From Oscillospiraceae bacterium (GTDB lineage Bacteria; Bacillota; Clostridia; Oscillospirales; CAG-272), in assembly GCA_015064555.1 (NCBI GenBank), contig SVRZ01000003.1, positions 1 to 64,000 on the forward strand: a stretch of 64,000 nucleotides of DNA, read 5' to 3'. Made by a program: the position numbers and the translations under genes. This document shows positions 30,858-40,980 of this stretch, one piece after another; positions within the stretch are counted from its first letter, which is position 1, and each line of letters opens with the position of its first letter. The notes beneath the pieces were generated by a model. The model ran no database searches, was not told the origin of the DNA, and was given only the letters and a program-made list of their open reading frames with translations.

Positions 30858-33800
30858 ATGAAAAAAAGATTGTTAGTCCCTATTATTCTGATTCTTGCTC
30901 TTGTTTTGTCGCTGACAGCTTGCCTTGGTAAACAAATTCAGAGCATAGAGATCAAGAGTGGCGCTCCCACCGAGGTTCTCGTTGGCGAAACTCCTGATTT
31001 TTCAGAAATCAAAATTCTCGTTAGCTATAACGACTTATCGACCAAAGAAGTCGGCTTCGACGACATTGTTATTTCATCTGTGGACACATCCAAGCCCGGT
31101 AAGGTGGGGTATACAATTACCTATGAGGGTATGACCGTCTCCGCTTCTCTTGAGGTTAAGGCTCCCAACACGCCTCCCCCATCTGCGCCCACTCTTCAGT
31201 CACTCACCTACCGTAACGGACTTAAAATGTCCATATATAAGGGTGACGTCTTTGATACCTCCGCTCTTACAATGACGGCTACCTACTCGGATAATTCAAC
31301 CAAGATCGTTTCGGCTAAAGATCTTCAGCTTTCCGAAATTGATCCCAGTGCAGTAGGCGAGCAGGTCCTTAAGGTTACTTACGGATCATTGACTGCAGAC
31401 ATCACGATTACGGTTGTTGACGTAGTTCCCGTAGGCATTGAGATCGATGCCGATTCGGTTGATACAACGGTTGCCGAAGGTCAGAATCCCGATATCTCTA
31501 ACCTTAAAGTTTATCTTGTTTACAACAGCGGATTCAAGCACAAGATCGATAATAACGATCCCAAGCTTGATGCTGATAATTTCCCCACTTATCCCGATGT
31601 GGACTGGGTAATTACTTACGATAGCTTCAGCGTAACCGTTAAGCTTTCCAACACTCCTCCGGTAGTTACCTCTATTAAGGTTAATAGCGGTTATCCGACA
31701 TGGGTATTGCTTAACGATACTTACAGCACAGTGGGTATTACAGCATCTGCTACTCTCTCCAACAACATGTCGAAAACCGTTACAGATCTTACCTTCTCCG
31801 AAATTGACACGACCACTGCAGGCAAAAAGACCGTTACCGCTACCTACACAACAGATGAAGGCTCATTTACGAACAGCTTCGAGATAGAGGTTCTTACTGT
31901 TGTATCGGTTGCTATTGATACCGGATCCTTTAATGCAACAGCTTCCGTAGGTCAGTTCGATATAAGCGGACTTCGCGTAGACATAGCCCTCTCCAACGGT
32001 GAGTTCATTGAGCGTTCCGAGGGTGTTACGGTTAACTACTCCGAGGGCTTTGACAAGGACGAGATCGGCGAGGGTACAATCACGGCTACCTTCCATGGAG
32101 TTACCTCTGCACCTGTCAGAATCGTTATCGTTGACGAAGACTTCAAGTATCTTGTTGCGGGCGTTTCTGATCCCGATCAGCTTGCTAACTGGAAGAATCA
32201 CTCCTACCAGAACAACTTCCTTGATAGCGGTTACGGATATGCAGTTGGTTATAACAACCCCTTCAAGTACACTCTTACACTGAGTTTGCTTGATCCTACT
32301 ACTTATAGACCGGTTGAAAAATACGTAGGCTACACAAGTGTATCCGAGGTTCTTCTTGACGGTGCTTCCGTTGGTGCGGAATACGTTACCATTGATGAAG
32401 TAAATCACACCTTCCAGTTCACAGCAGCTGCTAAAGGCAAGACCTTCACCATTAAGACACGCCCCGATAACATTCCCGACAGCAAGATCGAGGAATACAC
32501 CAAGTCTCTTGAGGTAACCGTTGTCGACGGTTACAACGTTTACGACGCAAAGGAGCTTAATGTTATTACAAACGTATCTGTTAACCTTGGTAATTCGGGT
32601 TATAATCAGCTTACAGTTGTAAATACCTTCCTTGCAAACCACGGTATTACCCGTCCCGAAACTCTTAACGGTATCGTACTTCATAACAATTTCAAAATTA
32701 CAAAAGCATACCTTCCCGCTGAATACTTCTTCAACGGCGAAGACGGTAATACTTACATCTGGGATCACCAGTCTATCTATTACCACGAGATGAAGTCTGC
32801 CGGAACCTTCAACTTCTACGGCAACTACTTCACTATTGATACACGCAGCATTCCTATCGTTGCTCCCGAAGGAACAAAGACAACCAACGGCAAAGTCTCT
32901 AATGATGATGACAACTACTCCTCCTCCGAGGTGTTCAGATTCCACGTTGCCGACGAGCTGTGGCTGTCAGATCCCAACTTCAATCATACCAATTTTGTAT
33001 ACAACATCTATGCACTTGGCATGAATGACAATGATGAGTCGGTTACTCAGGAAGAATTAGTTGAATCTAAGCGTCATATGCTTGGTGTATATGCATTCAA
33101 GATCGCTAAGGCTACCTATAATCTTAATGCTGTTAACGCAACTCGCTATTACATTACCGTAATGCAGGAATATGACTGCGTTACTATGAATCTTAATTAC
33201 ACCAAATTCTACGATGCTTGGCAGTCTCACATCAATACTTGGACTTCTAACCTTATTGATAACAAGGACGCTACAACTCTTCATGCAAACCACGCGCCCA
33301 CTACGATTAACATTAATAACTCATTCGTAGGCAAGGCAGGCGGTCCTGCTATCTTCTGTATGAGTGAGAATCCGTCCTTCGCAGCTAACAGCCAGTCCAA
33401 GTCGGTTGTTAACATAGACGACAAATCCGAGGTATTCTCATACGTAGTAGGTAATGAAGCTTGGTTTACCTCTCACGGTATCAGCGACCAGGTAACTACT
33501 ATCTCTTCACTGAACGGCTTCTTCCAGTTGAATGGAGCTTCCTTTACTGCACAGCTTGGTGAAAGCACCAATAATTATATGAACATGATTATGATCGTTA
33601 TGGAATCCGATTACATTCCCGGTCTGAGCACAGGCACTCCCTCTGACGTTGACGGTAGCCTTACTATCAACGGCACATCCGCTTTGAATATGGATGACGG
33701 CATGCGCGAGATTTACAGTCCTGAAGCAGGCGGTATGGTTAAAATACCTTCAGAATACGGAAACGGATATGTAGACGTTATCAAAGGCCAGGCTGCTGCT

Positions 33801-34031
33801 ACCGGTGCACCTATTCCTCCCCCTATCTTCGTTTCCAGCGAAGGCGGTGTAGGCTATTCTGACCTTCAGAACTTTATGAACGTTACGGGTGATAATAGCA
33901 TTTACAAGGGTGATTACGTTGCGCTTTATTGGTATAATCTCGGTGTTGCGCTCGCCTTCAATGAGGGCAAGCTTCCCGCAGAGCCCACTCCTCCCACAGC
34001 GCCCTGGAGCACCGAGGCTCGCACATATTAA
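30858..34031 (+). CDS. Large multi-Ig-like surface lipoprotein (1057 aa)
   Basis: Lipobox ALVLSLTAC; about five repeats of the type VTYSDGSTKxVxxxDLxxSxIDxSxxGxKxVTVTYG (Big_3-like), followed by ~600 aa unrecognised. Confidence 0.75.
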   Translation: MKKRLLVPIILILALVLSLTACLGKQIQSIEIKSGAPTEVLVGETPDFSEIKILVSYNDLSTKEVGFDDIVISSVDTSKPGKVGYTITYEGMTVSASLEVKAPNTPPPSAPTLQSLTYRNGLKMSIYKGDVFDTSALTMTATYSDNSTKIVSAKDLQLSEIDPSAVGEQVLKVTYGSLTADITITVVDVVPVGIEIDADSVDTTVAEGQNPDISNLKVYLVYNSGFKHKIDNNDPKLDADNFPTYPDVDWVITYDSFSVTVKLSNTPPVVTSIKVNSGYPTWVLLNDTYSTVGITASATLSNNMSKTVTDLTFSEIDTTTAGKKTVTATYTTDEGSFTNSFEIEVLTVVSVAIDTGSFNATASVGQFDISGLRVDIALSNGEFIERSEGVTVNYSEGFDKDEIGEGTITATFHGVTSAPVRIVIVDEDFKYLVAGVSDPDQLANWKNHSYQNNFLDSGYGYAVGYNNPFKYTLTLSLLDPTTYRPVEKYVGYTSVSEVLLDGASVGAEYVTIDEVNHTFQFTAAAKGKTFTIKTRPDNIPDSKIEEYTKSLEVTVVDGYNVYDAKELNVITNVSVNLGNSGYNQLTVVNTFLANHGITRPETLNGIVLHNNFKITKAYLPAEYFFNGEDGNTYIWDHQSIYYHEMKSAGTFNFYGNYFTIDTRSIPIVAPEGTKTTNGKVSNDDDNYSSSEVFRFHVADELWLSDPNFNHTNFVYNIYALGMNDNDESVTQEELVESKRHMLGVYAFKIAKATYNLNAVNATRYYITVMQEYDCVTMNLNYTKFYDAWQSHINTWTSNLIDNKDATTLHANHAPTTININNSFVGKAGGPAIFCMSENPSFAANSQSKSVVNIDDKSEVFSYVVGNEAWFTSHGISDQVTTISSLNGFFQLNGASFTAQLGESTNNYMNMIMIVMESDYIPGLSTGTPSDVDGSLTINGTSALNMDDGMREIYSPEAGGMVKIPSEYGNGYVDVIKGQAAATGAPIPPPIFVSSEGGVGYSDLQNFMNVTGDNSIYKGDYVALYWYNLGVALAFNEGKLPAEPTPPTAPWSTEARTY

Positions 34032-34108
34032 TCCGATAAATTCAGTTTGTGAAGCTGTAAATTTAACAAAGCTTTATAAGCAATAAGCAAAAATATCACT
34101 GTGTCAAA

Positions 34109-34146
34109 AAAAGCGGGGCACTCCTTTTCGGAGTGCTCTGCTTTTT
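34109..34146 (+). terminator. Terminator of the Ig operon
   Basis: AAGCGGGGCACTCC ttttc GGAGTGCTCTGCTTTTT. Confidence 0.85.
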
Positions 34147-34195
34147 AGTATACACAATATTTACAATTGCCACAAAATAATATTGATAAAAAATA

Positions 34196-34224
34196 TTGAC
34201 TTACGCTTGCTGTTATGATATAAT
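34196..34224 (+). promoter_or_regulatory. Sigma-A promoter of pckA
   Basis: TTGACT (34196-34201), 17 bp, TATAAT (34219-34224). Confidence 0.75.
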
Positions 34225-34290
34225 TAATTGGTTTTAAAATGCCGATAAATTTGAAAAAATAAAAAATATATAAAGTGAGGTTCTGATTTT

Positions 34291-35895
34291 ATGAAAAAGT
34301 TAGACTTAACAAAGTATGGTATTCTCAATACCACCGAGATCCTTCATAACCCCTCCTACGAGGAGCTCTTCGCGGCTGAGACCGATCCTACCCTTGAGGG
34401 CTTTGAGAAGGGCCAGCTTACCGAGCTTGGCGCAGTAAACGTTATGACAGGTATCTACACCGGACGTTCGCCTAAGGATAAGTTCATCGTTATGGACGAT
34501 ACCTCCAAGGACACCGTTTGGTGGACCTCCGACGAGTTCAAGAATGACAACAAGCCCGCTTCCCCCGAGGCATGGGATGCATGCAAGAAGCTTGCTATGG
34601 ATCAGCTCTCCGGCAAGAAGCTTTACGTTATGGACCTCTTCTGCGGTACCAACAAGGATACCCGTATGGCTATCCGCTTCGTTATGGAGGTTGCATGGCA
34701 GGCACACTTCGTAAAGAACATGTTCATCAATCCTACCGCTGAGGAGCTTGAGAACTTCGAGCCCGATTTCGTTGTTTACAACGCATCCAAGGCAAAGGTT
34801 GAGAACTACAAGGAGCTTGGACTTAACTCCGAGACCGCAGTTCTCTTCAACCTTACCTCCCGTGAGCAGGTTATTCTTAACACCTGGTACGGCGGTGAGA
34901 TGAAGAAGGGTATGTTCTCTATGATGAACTACTATCTTCCTCTCGCAGGAATGGCTTCGATGCACTGCTCGGCTAACACCGATATGAACGGTGAGAATAC
35001 CGCGCTCTTCTTCGGACTTTCCGGAACCGGTAAGACCACTCTTTCCACCGATCCCAAGCGTCTTCTTATAGGCGACGATGAGCACGGCTGGGACGACGAG
35101 GGCGTCTTCAACTTTGAGGGCGGCTGCTATGCAAAGGTTATCAACCTTGATAAGGATTCCGAGCCCGATATCTATCGCGCTATCAAGAGAAATGCTCTCC
35201 TTGAGAACGTTACCGTTGATGATAACGGAGTTTGCAACTTCGCAGACGGTTCGGTAACCGAGAATACCCGTGTTTCCTATCCTATCGACCACATTGAGAA
35301 GATAGTTCGTCCCGTTTCCAAGGGCCCCGATGCAAAGAATGTTATATTCCTTTCCGCAGATGCATTCGGCGTTCTTCCTCCCGTTTCTATCCTTACTCCC
35401 GAGCAGGCTAAGTATTACTTCCTCTCCGGATTCACCTCCAAGCTTGCAGGAACCGAGCGCGGCATAACCGAGCCCACTCCTACCTTCTCCGCTTGCTTCG
35501 GTGCAGCATTCCTTGAGCTTCATCCCACCAAGTACGGTGAGGAGCTTGTTAAGAAGATGGAGAAGTCCGGTGCAAAGGCTTACCTTGTAAACACCGGCTG
35601 GAACGGTACCGGCAAGCGTATCTCCATCAAGGATACCCGCGGTATCATTGATGCTATCCTTGACGGCTCTATCCTCAAGGCAGATACCAAGGAGATCCCC
35701 TACTTCAACCTTTCTGTTCCCACCGCTCTTCCCGGCGTTGATACCGGTATTCTCGATCCCAGAGATACCTATGCAGATGCTGCTGAGTGGGAAAAGAAGG
35801 CTCAGGATCTTGCAGCTCGCTTCATAAAGAACTTTGATAAGTATACCGGAAATGAGGCGGGTAAGGCGCTGGTTGCGGCAGGTCCTAAGCTTTGA
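34291..35895 (+). CDS. pckA: Phosphoenolpyruvate carboxykinase (ATP)
   Basis: [44 protein letters not shown]. Confidence 0.98.
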   Translation: MKKLDLTKYGILNTTEILHNPSYEELFAAETDPTLEGFEKGQLTELGAVNVMTGIYTGRSPKDKFIVMDDTSKDTVWWTSDEFKNDNKPASPEAWDACKKLAMDQLSGKKLYVMDLFCGTNKDTRMAIRFVMEVAWQAHFVKNMFINPTAEELENFEPDFVVYNASKAKVENYKELGLNSETAVLFNLTSREQVILNTWYGGEMKKGMFSMMNYYLPLAGMASMHCSANTDMNGENTALFFGLSGTGKTTLSTDPKRLLIGDDEHGWDDEGVFNFEGGCYAKVINLDKDSEPDIYRAIKRNALLENVTVDDNGVCNFADGSVTENTRVSYPIDHIEKIVRPVSKGPDAKNVIFLSADAFGVLPPVSILTPEQAKYYFLSGFTSKLAGTERGITEPTPTFSACFGAAFLELHPTKYGEELVKKMEKSGAKAYLVNTGWNGTGKRISIKDTRGIIDAILDGSILKADTKEIPYFNLSVPTALPGVDTGILDPRDTYADAAEWEKKAQDLAARFIKNFDKYTGNEAGKALVAAGPKL

Positions 35896-35906
35896 TCCTT
35901 TCCGGG

Positions 35907-36591
35907 AGCGATCTTCCGGCATAACCGAATAAAAACAGGTTAGGTTTGTGGACATAGTTCCATAAACGACGCGTGAGCCGAGGGTATAAGCCCTCGGCTC
36001 ATGCTTGCTTTTGAGAGATTGTAAGGTATCAAGGTTGAAAACCTGCGGTTTTCCTCCGTTTTATTAAAGTTTTTATTCTATCCTCGTATCCTCCCTCGCT
36101 GTATACATATACAGCTCTCGGTCGTCAGCCGAGGATTTCTGCGCGGAACCTCATCTCCCGGCGCCTCGGTGCGAACAAAGTTCCTCGAAATTCAAAGAAG
36201 CGATCTTCCGGCATAAGCGAATAAAAACAGGTTAGGTTTGTGGACATAGTTCCATAAACAACGCATGAGCCGAGGGTATAAGCCCTCGGCTCATGCTTGC
36301 TTTTGAGAGATTTTAAGGTATTAAGGTTGAAAACCTGCGGTTTTCCTCCATTTCATTAAAGTTTTTATTCTATCCTCGTATCCTCCCTCGCTGTATACAT
36401 ATACAGCTCTCGGTCATCAGCCGAGGATTTCTGCGCGGAACCTCATCTCCCGGCGCCTCGGTGCGAACAAAGTTCCTCGAAATTCAAAGGAGCGATCTTC
36501 CGGCATAACCGAATAAAAACAGAATAAGGTTGTGGACATAGTTCCATAAACGACGCATGAGCCGAGGGTATAAGCCCTCGGCTCATGCTTA
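35907..36591. repeat. 292-bp direct tandem repeat, two full copies plus a 101-bp partial third copy, each with a terminator hairpin
   Basis: AGCGATCTTCCGGCATAA at 35907, 36199 and 36491 (exactly 292 bp apart); each contains ATGAGCCGAGGG tataag CCCTCGGCTCAT (GTGAGCC in copy 1). Confidence 0.93.
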
Positions 36592-36652
36592 TTACTCCGA
36601 TTTTCAATTACCTTAATTTTATAATAAAATTAAAGGTATATCCGTTTTGATA

Positions 36653-36681
36653 TTGACGGAGAAATTTTTTTGTGCTATAAT
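36653..36681 (+). promoter_or_regulatory. Sigma-A promoter
   Basis: TTGACG (36653-36658), 17 bp, TATAAT (36676-36681). Confidence 0.7.
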
Positions 36682-36720
36682 ATAGATTGGAAAAATTTTA
36701 AGCGGAGGGGCATTTCATTT

Positions 36721-37059
36721 ATGCATACCTACACTATTCCGATAATTATGCTGCTGATCATAATACTTGCTACGCACAGGCGTAATAACTCGATGGTCGC
36801 AGCGAAAATTATAAAGAAAAAAAGCAAGAAGGAGAATGGAAAAATGACAGAGCTTGCAAAAAGATTTATCGACAAGGACTGCATTCTCTATACCTTTAAC
36901 GGAACACAGATCGTGGGTATCATAAAAGAGGTTACAGACAGTGCTATCCTTATTGAAAACAAGGAGTCGATGGAGGCGATAAACGCCGAATTCGTTGTGA
37001 GAATAAGAGAATATCCCAGAGATAAAAAGGGAAAGAAGAAATCGGTCGTTCTTGACTAA
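36721..37059 (+). CDS. Small membrane protein with a cytoplasmic DUF6897-like/Sm-like tail, function unknown
   Basis: MHTYTIPIIMLLIIILATHRRNN... then FIDKDCILYTFNGTQIVGIIKEVTDSAILIENKESMEAINAEFVVRIREYP; start moved to ATG 36721 because the tracked start lies inside the promoter. Confidence 0.55.
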   Translation: MHTYTIPIIMLLIIILATHRRNNSMVAAKIIKKKSKKENGKMTELAKRFIDKDCILYTFNGTQIVGIIKEVTDSAILIENKESMEAINAEFVVRIREYPRDKKGKKKSVVLD

Positions 37060-37071
37060 CGGAGGCGAAAA

Positions 37072-37785
37072 ATGACTAAAATAAAGGCTGTTCTCTTTGA
37101 TCTGGACGGAACGCTTCTTCCAATGGATCAGGAGCCCTTTGCCAATGCTTACCTCGGAGGGCTTGTTTCGGTTGCGGCAAGGGCCGGCTACGATACCGGG
37201 AAAATGGCGGATGCCGTCCTTCGCGGAACTGCCGCAATGGTAAAAAACACCGGTGAATGCAGTAATGAGGCTGCTTTCTGGCAGGTGCTGGTGAAGGCAT
37301 TCGGGCAAAGAATAGTTGATGACTATCATATGTTCGATGATTTTTATAAGACCGATTTTCAGAAGATAAAGGGCATCTGCGGCTACGAGCCGCTTGCGGC
37401 GGAGGTCATCCGCACGGTTAAGGCACGAGGATTCAGGGTAGCTCTTGCGACCAATCCGCTTTTTCCTACCGTTGCTACTGAGAGCCGCATAAGATGGGCA
37501 GGGCTAAGTCCTGATGATTTTGAGCTTTTCACAACCTATGAGAACTCTCATTACTGTAAGCCCAATCCCGATTACTATAAAGAGGTTCTTTCTCGCCTTG
37601 GCCTTTGTGCCGAGGAGTGCATCATGGTTGGAAATGACGTTTCCGAGGATATGATAGCAGAGGTACTCGGTATGAAGGTCTTTCTGCTCACAGATTGCCT
37701 CATAAACCGAAAGGATGCAGATATATCGGTATATCCCCATGGAGGCTTCTCTGAGCTTATCGAATATCTTGGTAGCGTCGAATGA
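37072..37785 (+). CDS. HAD-family hydrolase
   Basis: AVLFDLDGTLLPMD, ALATNPLFPTVATESRIRWAGL, MVGNDVSEDMIA. Confidence 0.9.
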   Translation: MTKIKAVLFDLDGTLLPMDQEPFANAYLGGLVSVAARAGYDTGKMADAVLRGTAAMVKNTGECSNEAAFWQVLVKAFGQRIVDDYHMFDDFYKTDFQKIKGICGYEPLAAEVIRTVKARGFRVALATNPLFPTVATESRIRWAGLSPDDFELFTTYENSHYCKPNPDYYKEVLSRLGLCAEECIMVGNDVSEDMIAEVLGMKVFLLTDCLINRKDADISVYPHGGFSELIEYLGSVE

Positions 37786-39179
37786 ATGTCATGCGTGTGA
37801 AATCAGAGGACAAGCATAATAAAACCGAGCTGTTTGAAAACACTCCTGTGGGAAAAGCACTGCTCACCATGGCGATCCCCACAATTGTAAGTCAGCTCAT
37901 AACAATGATATATAATCTTGCCGATACCTTCTTTATCGGTATGAGCAACGATCCTTATAAGGTTGCGGCGGCAAGTGTGGTCGGCGTTCTGTTCTTTATG
38001 CTCAATTCGCTTGCCAACCTCTTTGGTGTGGGCGGCGGAAGTCTGCTCTCGCGCCTTCTTGGCGAGAAAAGAGAGGATGAGGCGCGCCGCGTCGGTGCAT
38101 TCAGTATCTATGGCTCGCTTCTGGTGGCGGCAGTCTATTCGCTCGTCTGCCTCGCATTTACAGAGCCGCTTGCAAGGCTTCTCGGCGCATCGGACAATAC
38201 TGTCGGATATGCCTCAAGCTATCTTTTCTGGGTGGTTATCATCGGAGGTATTCCGTCAACACTTGCTCTCACTATGTCGCATTTATTAAGAAGCGCGGGA
38301 TATTCGAGAGAGGCGGGAATAGGTCTTGCCATAGGTGGCGTGTCAAATATTATCCTCGATCCCCTATTTATGTTCGTGATTCTCGCTCCGGGAAATGAGG
38401 TCACAGGCGCGGCTATCGCAACCCTTGTTTCGAATGTAATAACGCTACTGTTCTATATAGCGGTGTATCTCACTATAGGAAAGAAGACGGTTCTTACGTT
38501 TTCACCGCGCAAGGCACATATCAGCCGTGAGCTGATATTGTCGATCTTCTCTATAGGTCTGCCATCGGCGATTACCGCACTTCTGGCAAATCTTACGAGC
38601 ATAATAAAGAATAATCTTACCGCCGATTACGGCGATATTGAGCTCGCTGCATACGGCATAGTTATGAAGGCCGATATGCTTCCCTTGAATATAGGTATGG
38701 GACTGTGTCAGGGTATGATGCCGCTCGTCGCTTATAATTATGCGGCAAAAAATTATAAGAGAATGAAGAGCTTTATACGTACGGCACAGCTCGCTGGTAT
38801 GCTTTCCGCGGCGTTCTTTATACTTGTATATCAGTTCTCGGCTCCCGCGATAATACGTCTGTTTATCAAGGATGAGCTTACGGTAGAATACGGTAAGAGC
38901 TTTTTGCGTATTGCTTGTCTTGCAACTCCGTTTATGATATCCAATTTCCAGAAGATATATTGTCTTCAGGCGATGGGGAAGGGAAAGGAATCGCTTCTGC
39001 TCGGACTTTTCAGGCAGGGTGTGTTTGCCATTCCGATACTAATCATAATGAACAGATTCGTAGGGCTTTACGGCGTTGTTGCGGCACAGCTCATATCTGA
39101 TTTTCTTACGTTTATTATTGCAACTGTTATATATAGAAGAGTTTGCAATATTATTGAAAAAAACGAAATATGTAACTAA
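37782..39179 (+). CDS. MATE-family efflux transporter
   Basis: LLTMAIPTIVSQLITMIYNLADTFFIG, VGGGSLLSRLLGE; 12-TM pattern. Confidence 0.93.
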   Translation: MNVMRVKSEDKHNKTELFENTPVGKALLTMAIPTIVSQLITMIYNLADTFFIGMSNDPYKVAAASVVGVLFFMLNSLANLFGVGGGSLLSRLLGEKREDEARRVGAFSIYGSLLVAAVYSLVCLAFTEPLARLLGASDNTVGYASSYLFWVVIIGGIPSTLALTMSHLLRSAGYSREAGIGLAIGGVSNIILDPLFMFVILAPGNEVTGAAIATLVSNVITLLFYIAVYLTIGKKTVLTFSPRKAHISRELILSIFSIGLPSAITALLANLTSIIKNNLTADYGDIELAAYGIVMKADMLPLNIGMGLCQGMMPLVAYNYAAKNYKRMKSFIRTAQLAGMLSAAFFILVYQFSAPAIIRLFIKDELTVEYGKSFLRIACLATPFMISNFQKIYCLQAMGKGKESLLLGLFRQGVFAIPILIIMNRFVGLYGVVAAQLISDFLTFIIATVIYRRVCNIIEKNEICN

Positions 39180-39225
39180 TAGCTTACAAATCGCAGGGAA
39201 TTTTAAAAATCATAAGGAGAATAAA

Positions 39226-40914
39226 ATGCTATCATCACAGAATATTCTTGAGCTGATAAGCAGTCTGGTTTGGTTGCTTGCAGGCGTTGGCGTCTTCATC
39301 GTCGGTATGAATTTTATGAGTGACGCACTTGAAAAAAGCGCGGGCTCGGGAATGAAAACGCTACTTGGCAAGATCAGTAACAACCGCTTCTCGGGCGTTG
39401 GTATAGGCGCGGGCGTTACCGCCATAATCCAGAGCTCGTCGGCAACCTCGGTCATGGTTATCGGTCTTGTAAACGCCGGTGTTATGACGCTTATGCAGGC
39501 GACACCTATCATAATGGGTGCTAATATAGGTACGACTATTACGGGCGTTCTGGTCGCACTTAAAAACGATATTTTTAACACGCTTATGTACTTACTTGCC
39601 TTTGCCGGTGTAATGATGGGCTTTGCGAAGCATGAGAAGGTAAAGATCGCGGGCAGTCTTTGCTCGGGACTCGGACTTATATTCGTAGGCCTTAATGTTA
39701 TGAGCAGTGAGCAGGCATTCGGAAGTCCGCTTGTTGAGTCGATGTTCACTTCGATATTCAGTGTGGTCAATTTCCCACTTCTTCTGATATTGATAGGCGC
39801 TATCTTCACCGCTCTGATGCAGAGCTCCTCCGCTGCAACAGGTATCGTTATCACAATGGTAGGTACGGGTGTTCTTCCGCTTGACTTAGCGCTCTTTATA
39901 ATTCTCGGCGCAAATATCGGAACATGTGTAACTGCGCTTCTGGCATCCGTTGGTGCGAATGCGAATTCAAAGCGCGTTGCTCTTGTTCATTTTACCTTCA
40001 ACGTAATAGGAACCGCCCTGTTTGCCGCGCTTATATGGATATTCAGAGCTCCTACCGTGGATCTTCTGACCTCCTTCTTCCCGGGTGACGATCCTATGTC
40101 GCTCCAGATGCGCGTTTCGCTATTCCACGTTATCTTCAACGTAACCACAACGCTTCTTCTTCTGCCCTTTGTAAAGCAGCTTGTTGACTATACCTGCTTT
40201 GTTATAAAGGATAAGGAGGAGCAGACCGAGGATCGCTCGCTGAAGTATGTCGATGAGCGTCTTCTTTCCACTCCTCACGTTGCCCTTATGCAGGTAAAGA
40301 AGGAGATGGACTATATGTTCTCGCTCGTTGAGAGAAATATAAAGCTCTCCTTCCTCTCGCTTGAGAACGGAAGTCTTGAGAACGGATCGGAGATAGCAGA
40401 GAACGAGTCGATAATCGACTATACCAACAGTGCTCTGACAAAATTCCTTATCAAGCTTTCGGTAACCGTTGAGCAGAGCGCGGAGCGCGTTATAGGATCT
40501 TATTTCCACGTGCTTAACGACCTTGAGCGTATAGGCGACCACGCCGAGAACTTCTATGAGATAGGCGAGGAAATGCTCGGAAAGAGCATAGTATTTTCTG
40601 ACAAGGCACGCGGTGATATAGTCAGAATGAGCGAAACTGTGCTTCGCATGTTCGAGATATCCAAGGATGCATTTGAGAACAATAACAAAGCCGGACTTGC
40701 CGAGCTTACCGTTCTTGAGGATGAGATAGACGGTATGAAGAAATCGCTTACCGCGAGCCATTTTGCGCGTCTTGCAGAGGGCAACTGCTCTATGGAGGTC
40801 AGCCCATATTATTCATCCACGGTCGCAGGTCTTGAGAGAGTTGCAGACCATCTTGTAAACGTAGGATACAGTATTATAAACCCAACCGGTTCTCAGAAGG
40901 AAGGCAATTTCTGA
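39226..40914 (+). CDS. Na/Pi cotransporter family protein with C-terminal PhoU-like domain
   Basis: GAGVTAIIQSSSATSVMVIGLVNAGVM and GAIFTALMQSSSAATGIVITMVGTG QSSSA repeats; ERIGDHAENFYEI; start ATG 39226. Confidence 0.93.
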   Translation: MLSSQNILELISSLVWLLAGVGVFIVGMNFMSDALEKSAGSGMKTLLGKISNNRFSGVGIGAGVTAIIQSSSATSVMVIGLVNAGVMTLMQATPIIMGANIGTTITGVLVALKNDIFNTLMYLLAFAGVMMGFAKHEKVKIAGSLCSGLGLIFVGLNVMSSEQAFGSPLVESMFTSIFSVVNFPLLLILIGAIFTALMQSSSAATGIVITMVGTGVLPLDLALFIILGANIGTCVTALLASVGANANSKRVALVHFTFNVIGTALFAALIWIFRAPTVDLLTSFFPGDDPMSLQMRVSLFHVIFNVTTTLLLLPFVKQLVDYTCFVIKDKEEQTEDRSLKYVDERLLSTPHVALMQVKKEMDYMFSLVERNIKLSFLSLENGSLENGSEIAENESIIDYTNSALTKFLIKLSVTVEQSAERVIGSYFHVLNDLERIGDHAENFYEIGEEMLGKSIVFSDKARGDIVRMSETVLRMFEISKDAFENNNKAGLAELTVLEDEIDGMKKSLTASHFARLAEGNCSMEVSPYYSSTVAGLERVADHLVNVGYSIINPTGSQKEGNF

Positions 40915-40980
40915 TCGGTGTAAAAAGCTTAATTAACAGTTCTGTATGTGTGGCATGATCAAGCCGAGGAGGATTTTGGT

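Noticed and set aside
31863-32945. 360-aa antisense ORF inside the lipoprotein gene
   Set aside because: No domain signature or SD; the plus-strand lipoprotein has a lipobox and repeats
34306-35955. 549-aa antisense ORF opposite pckA
   Set aside because: Same codon-bias artefact; pckA is unambiguous
35907-36591. Insertion sequence
   Set aside because: No transposase ORF and no terminal inverted repeats; direct tandem copies only
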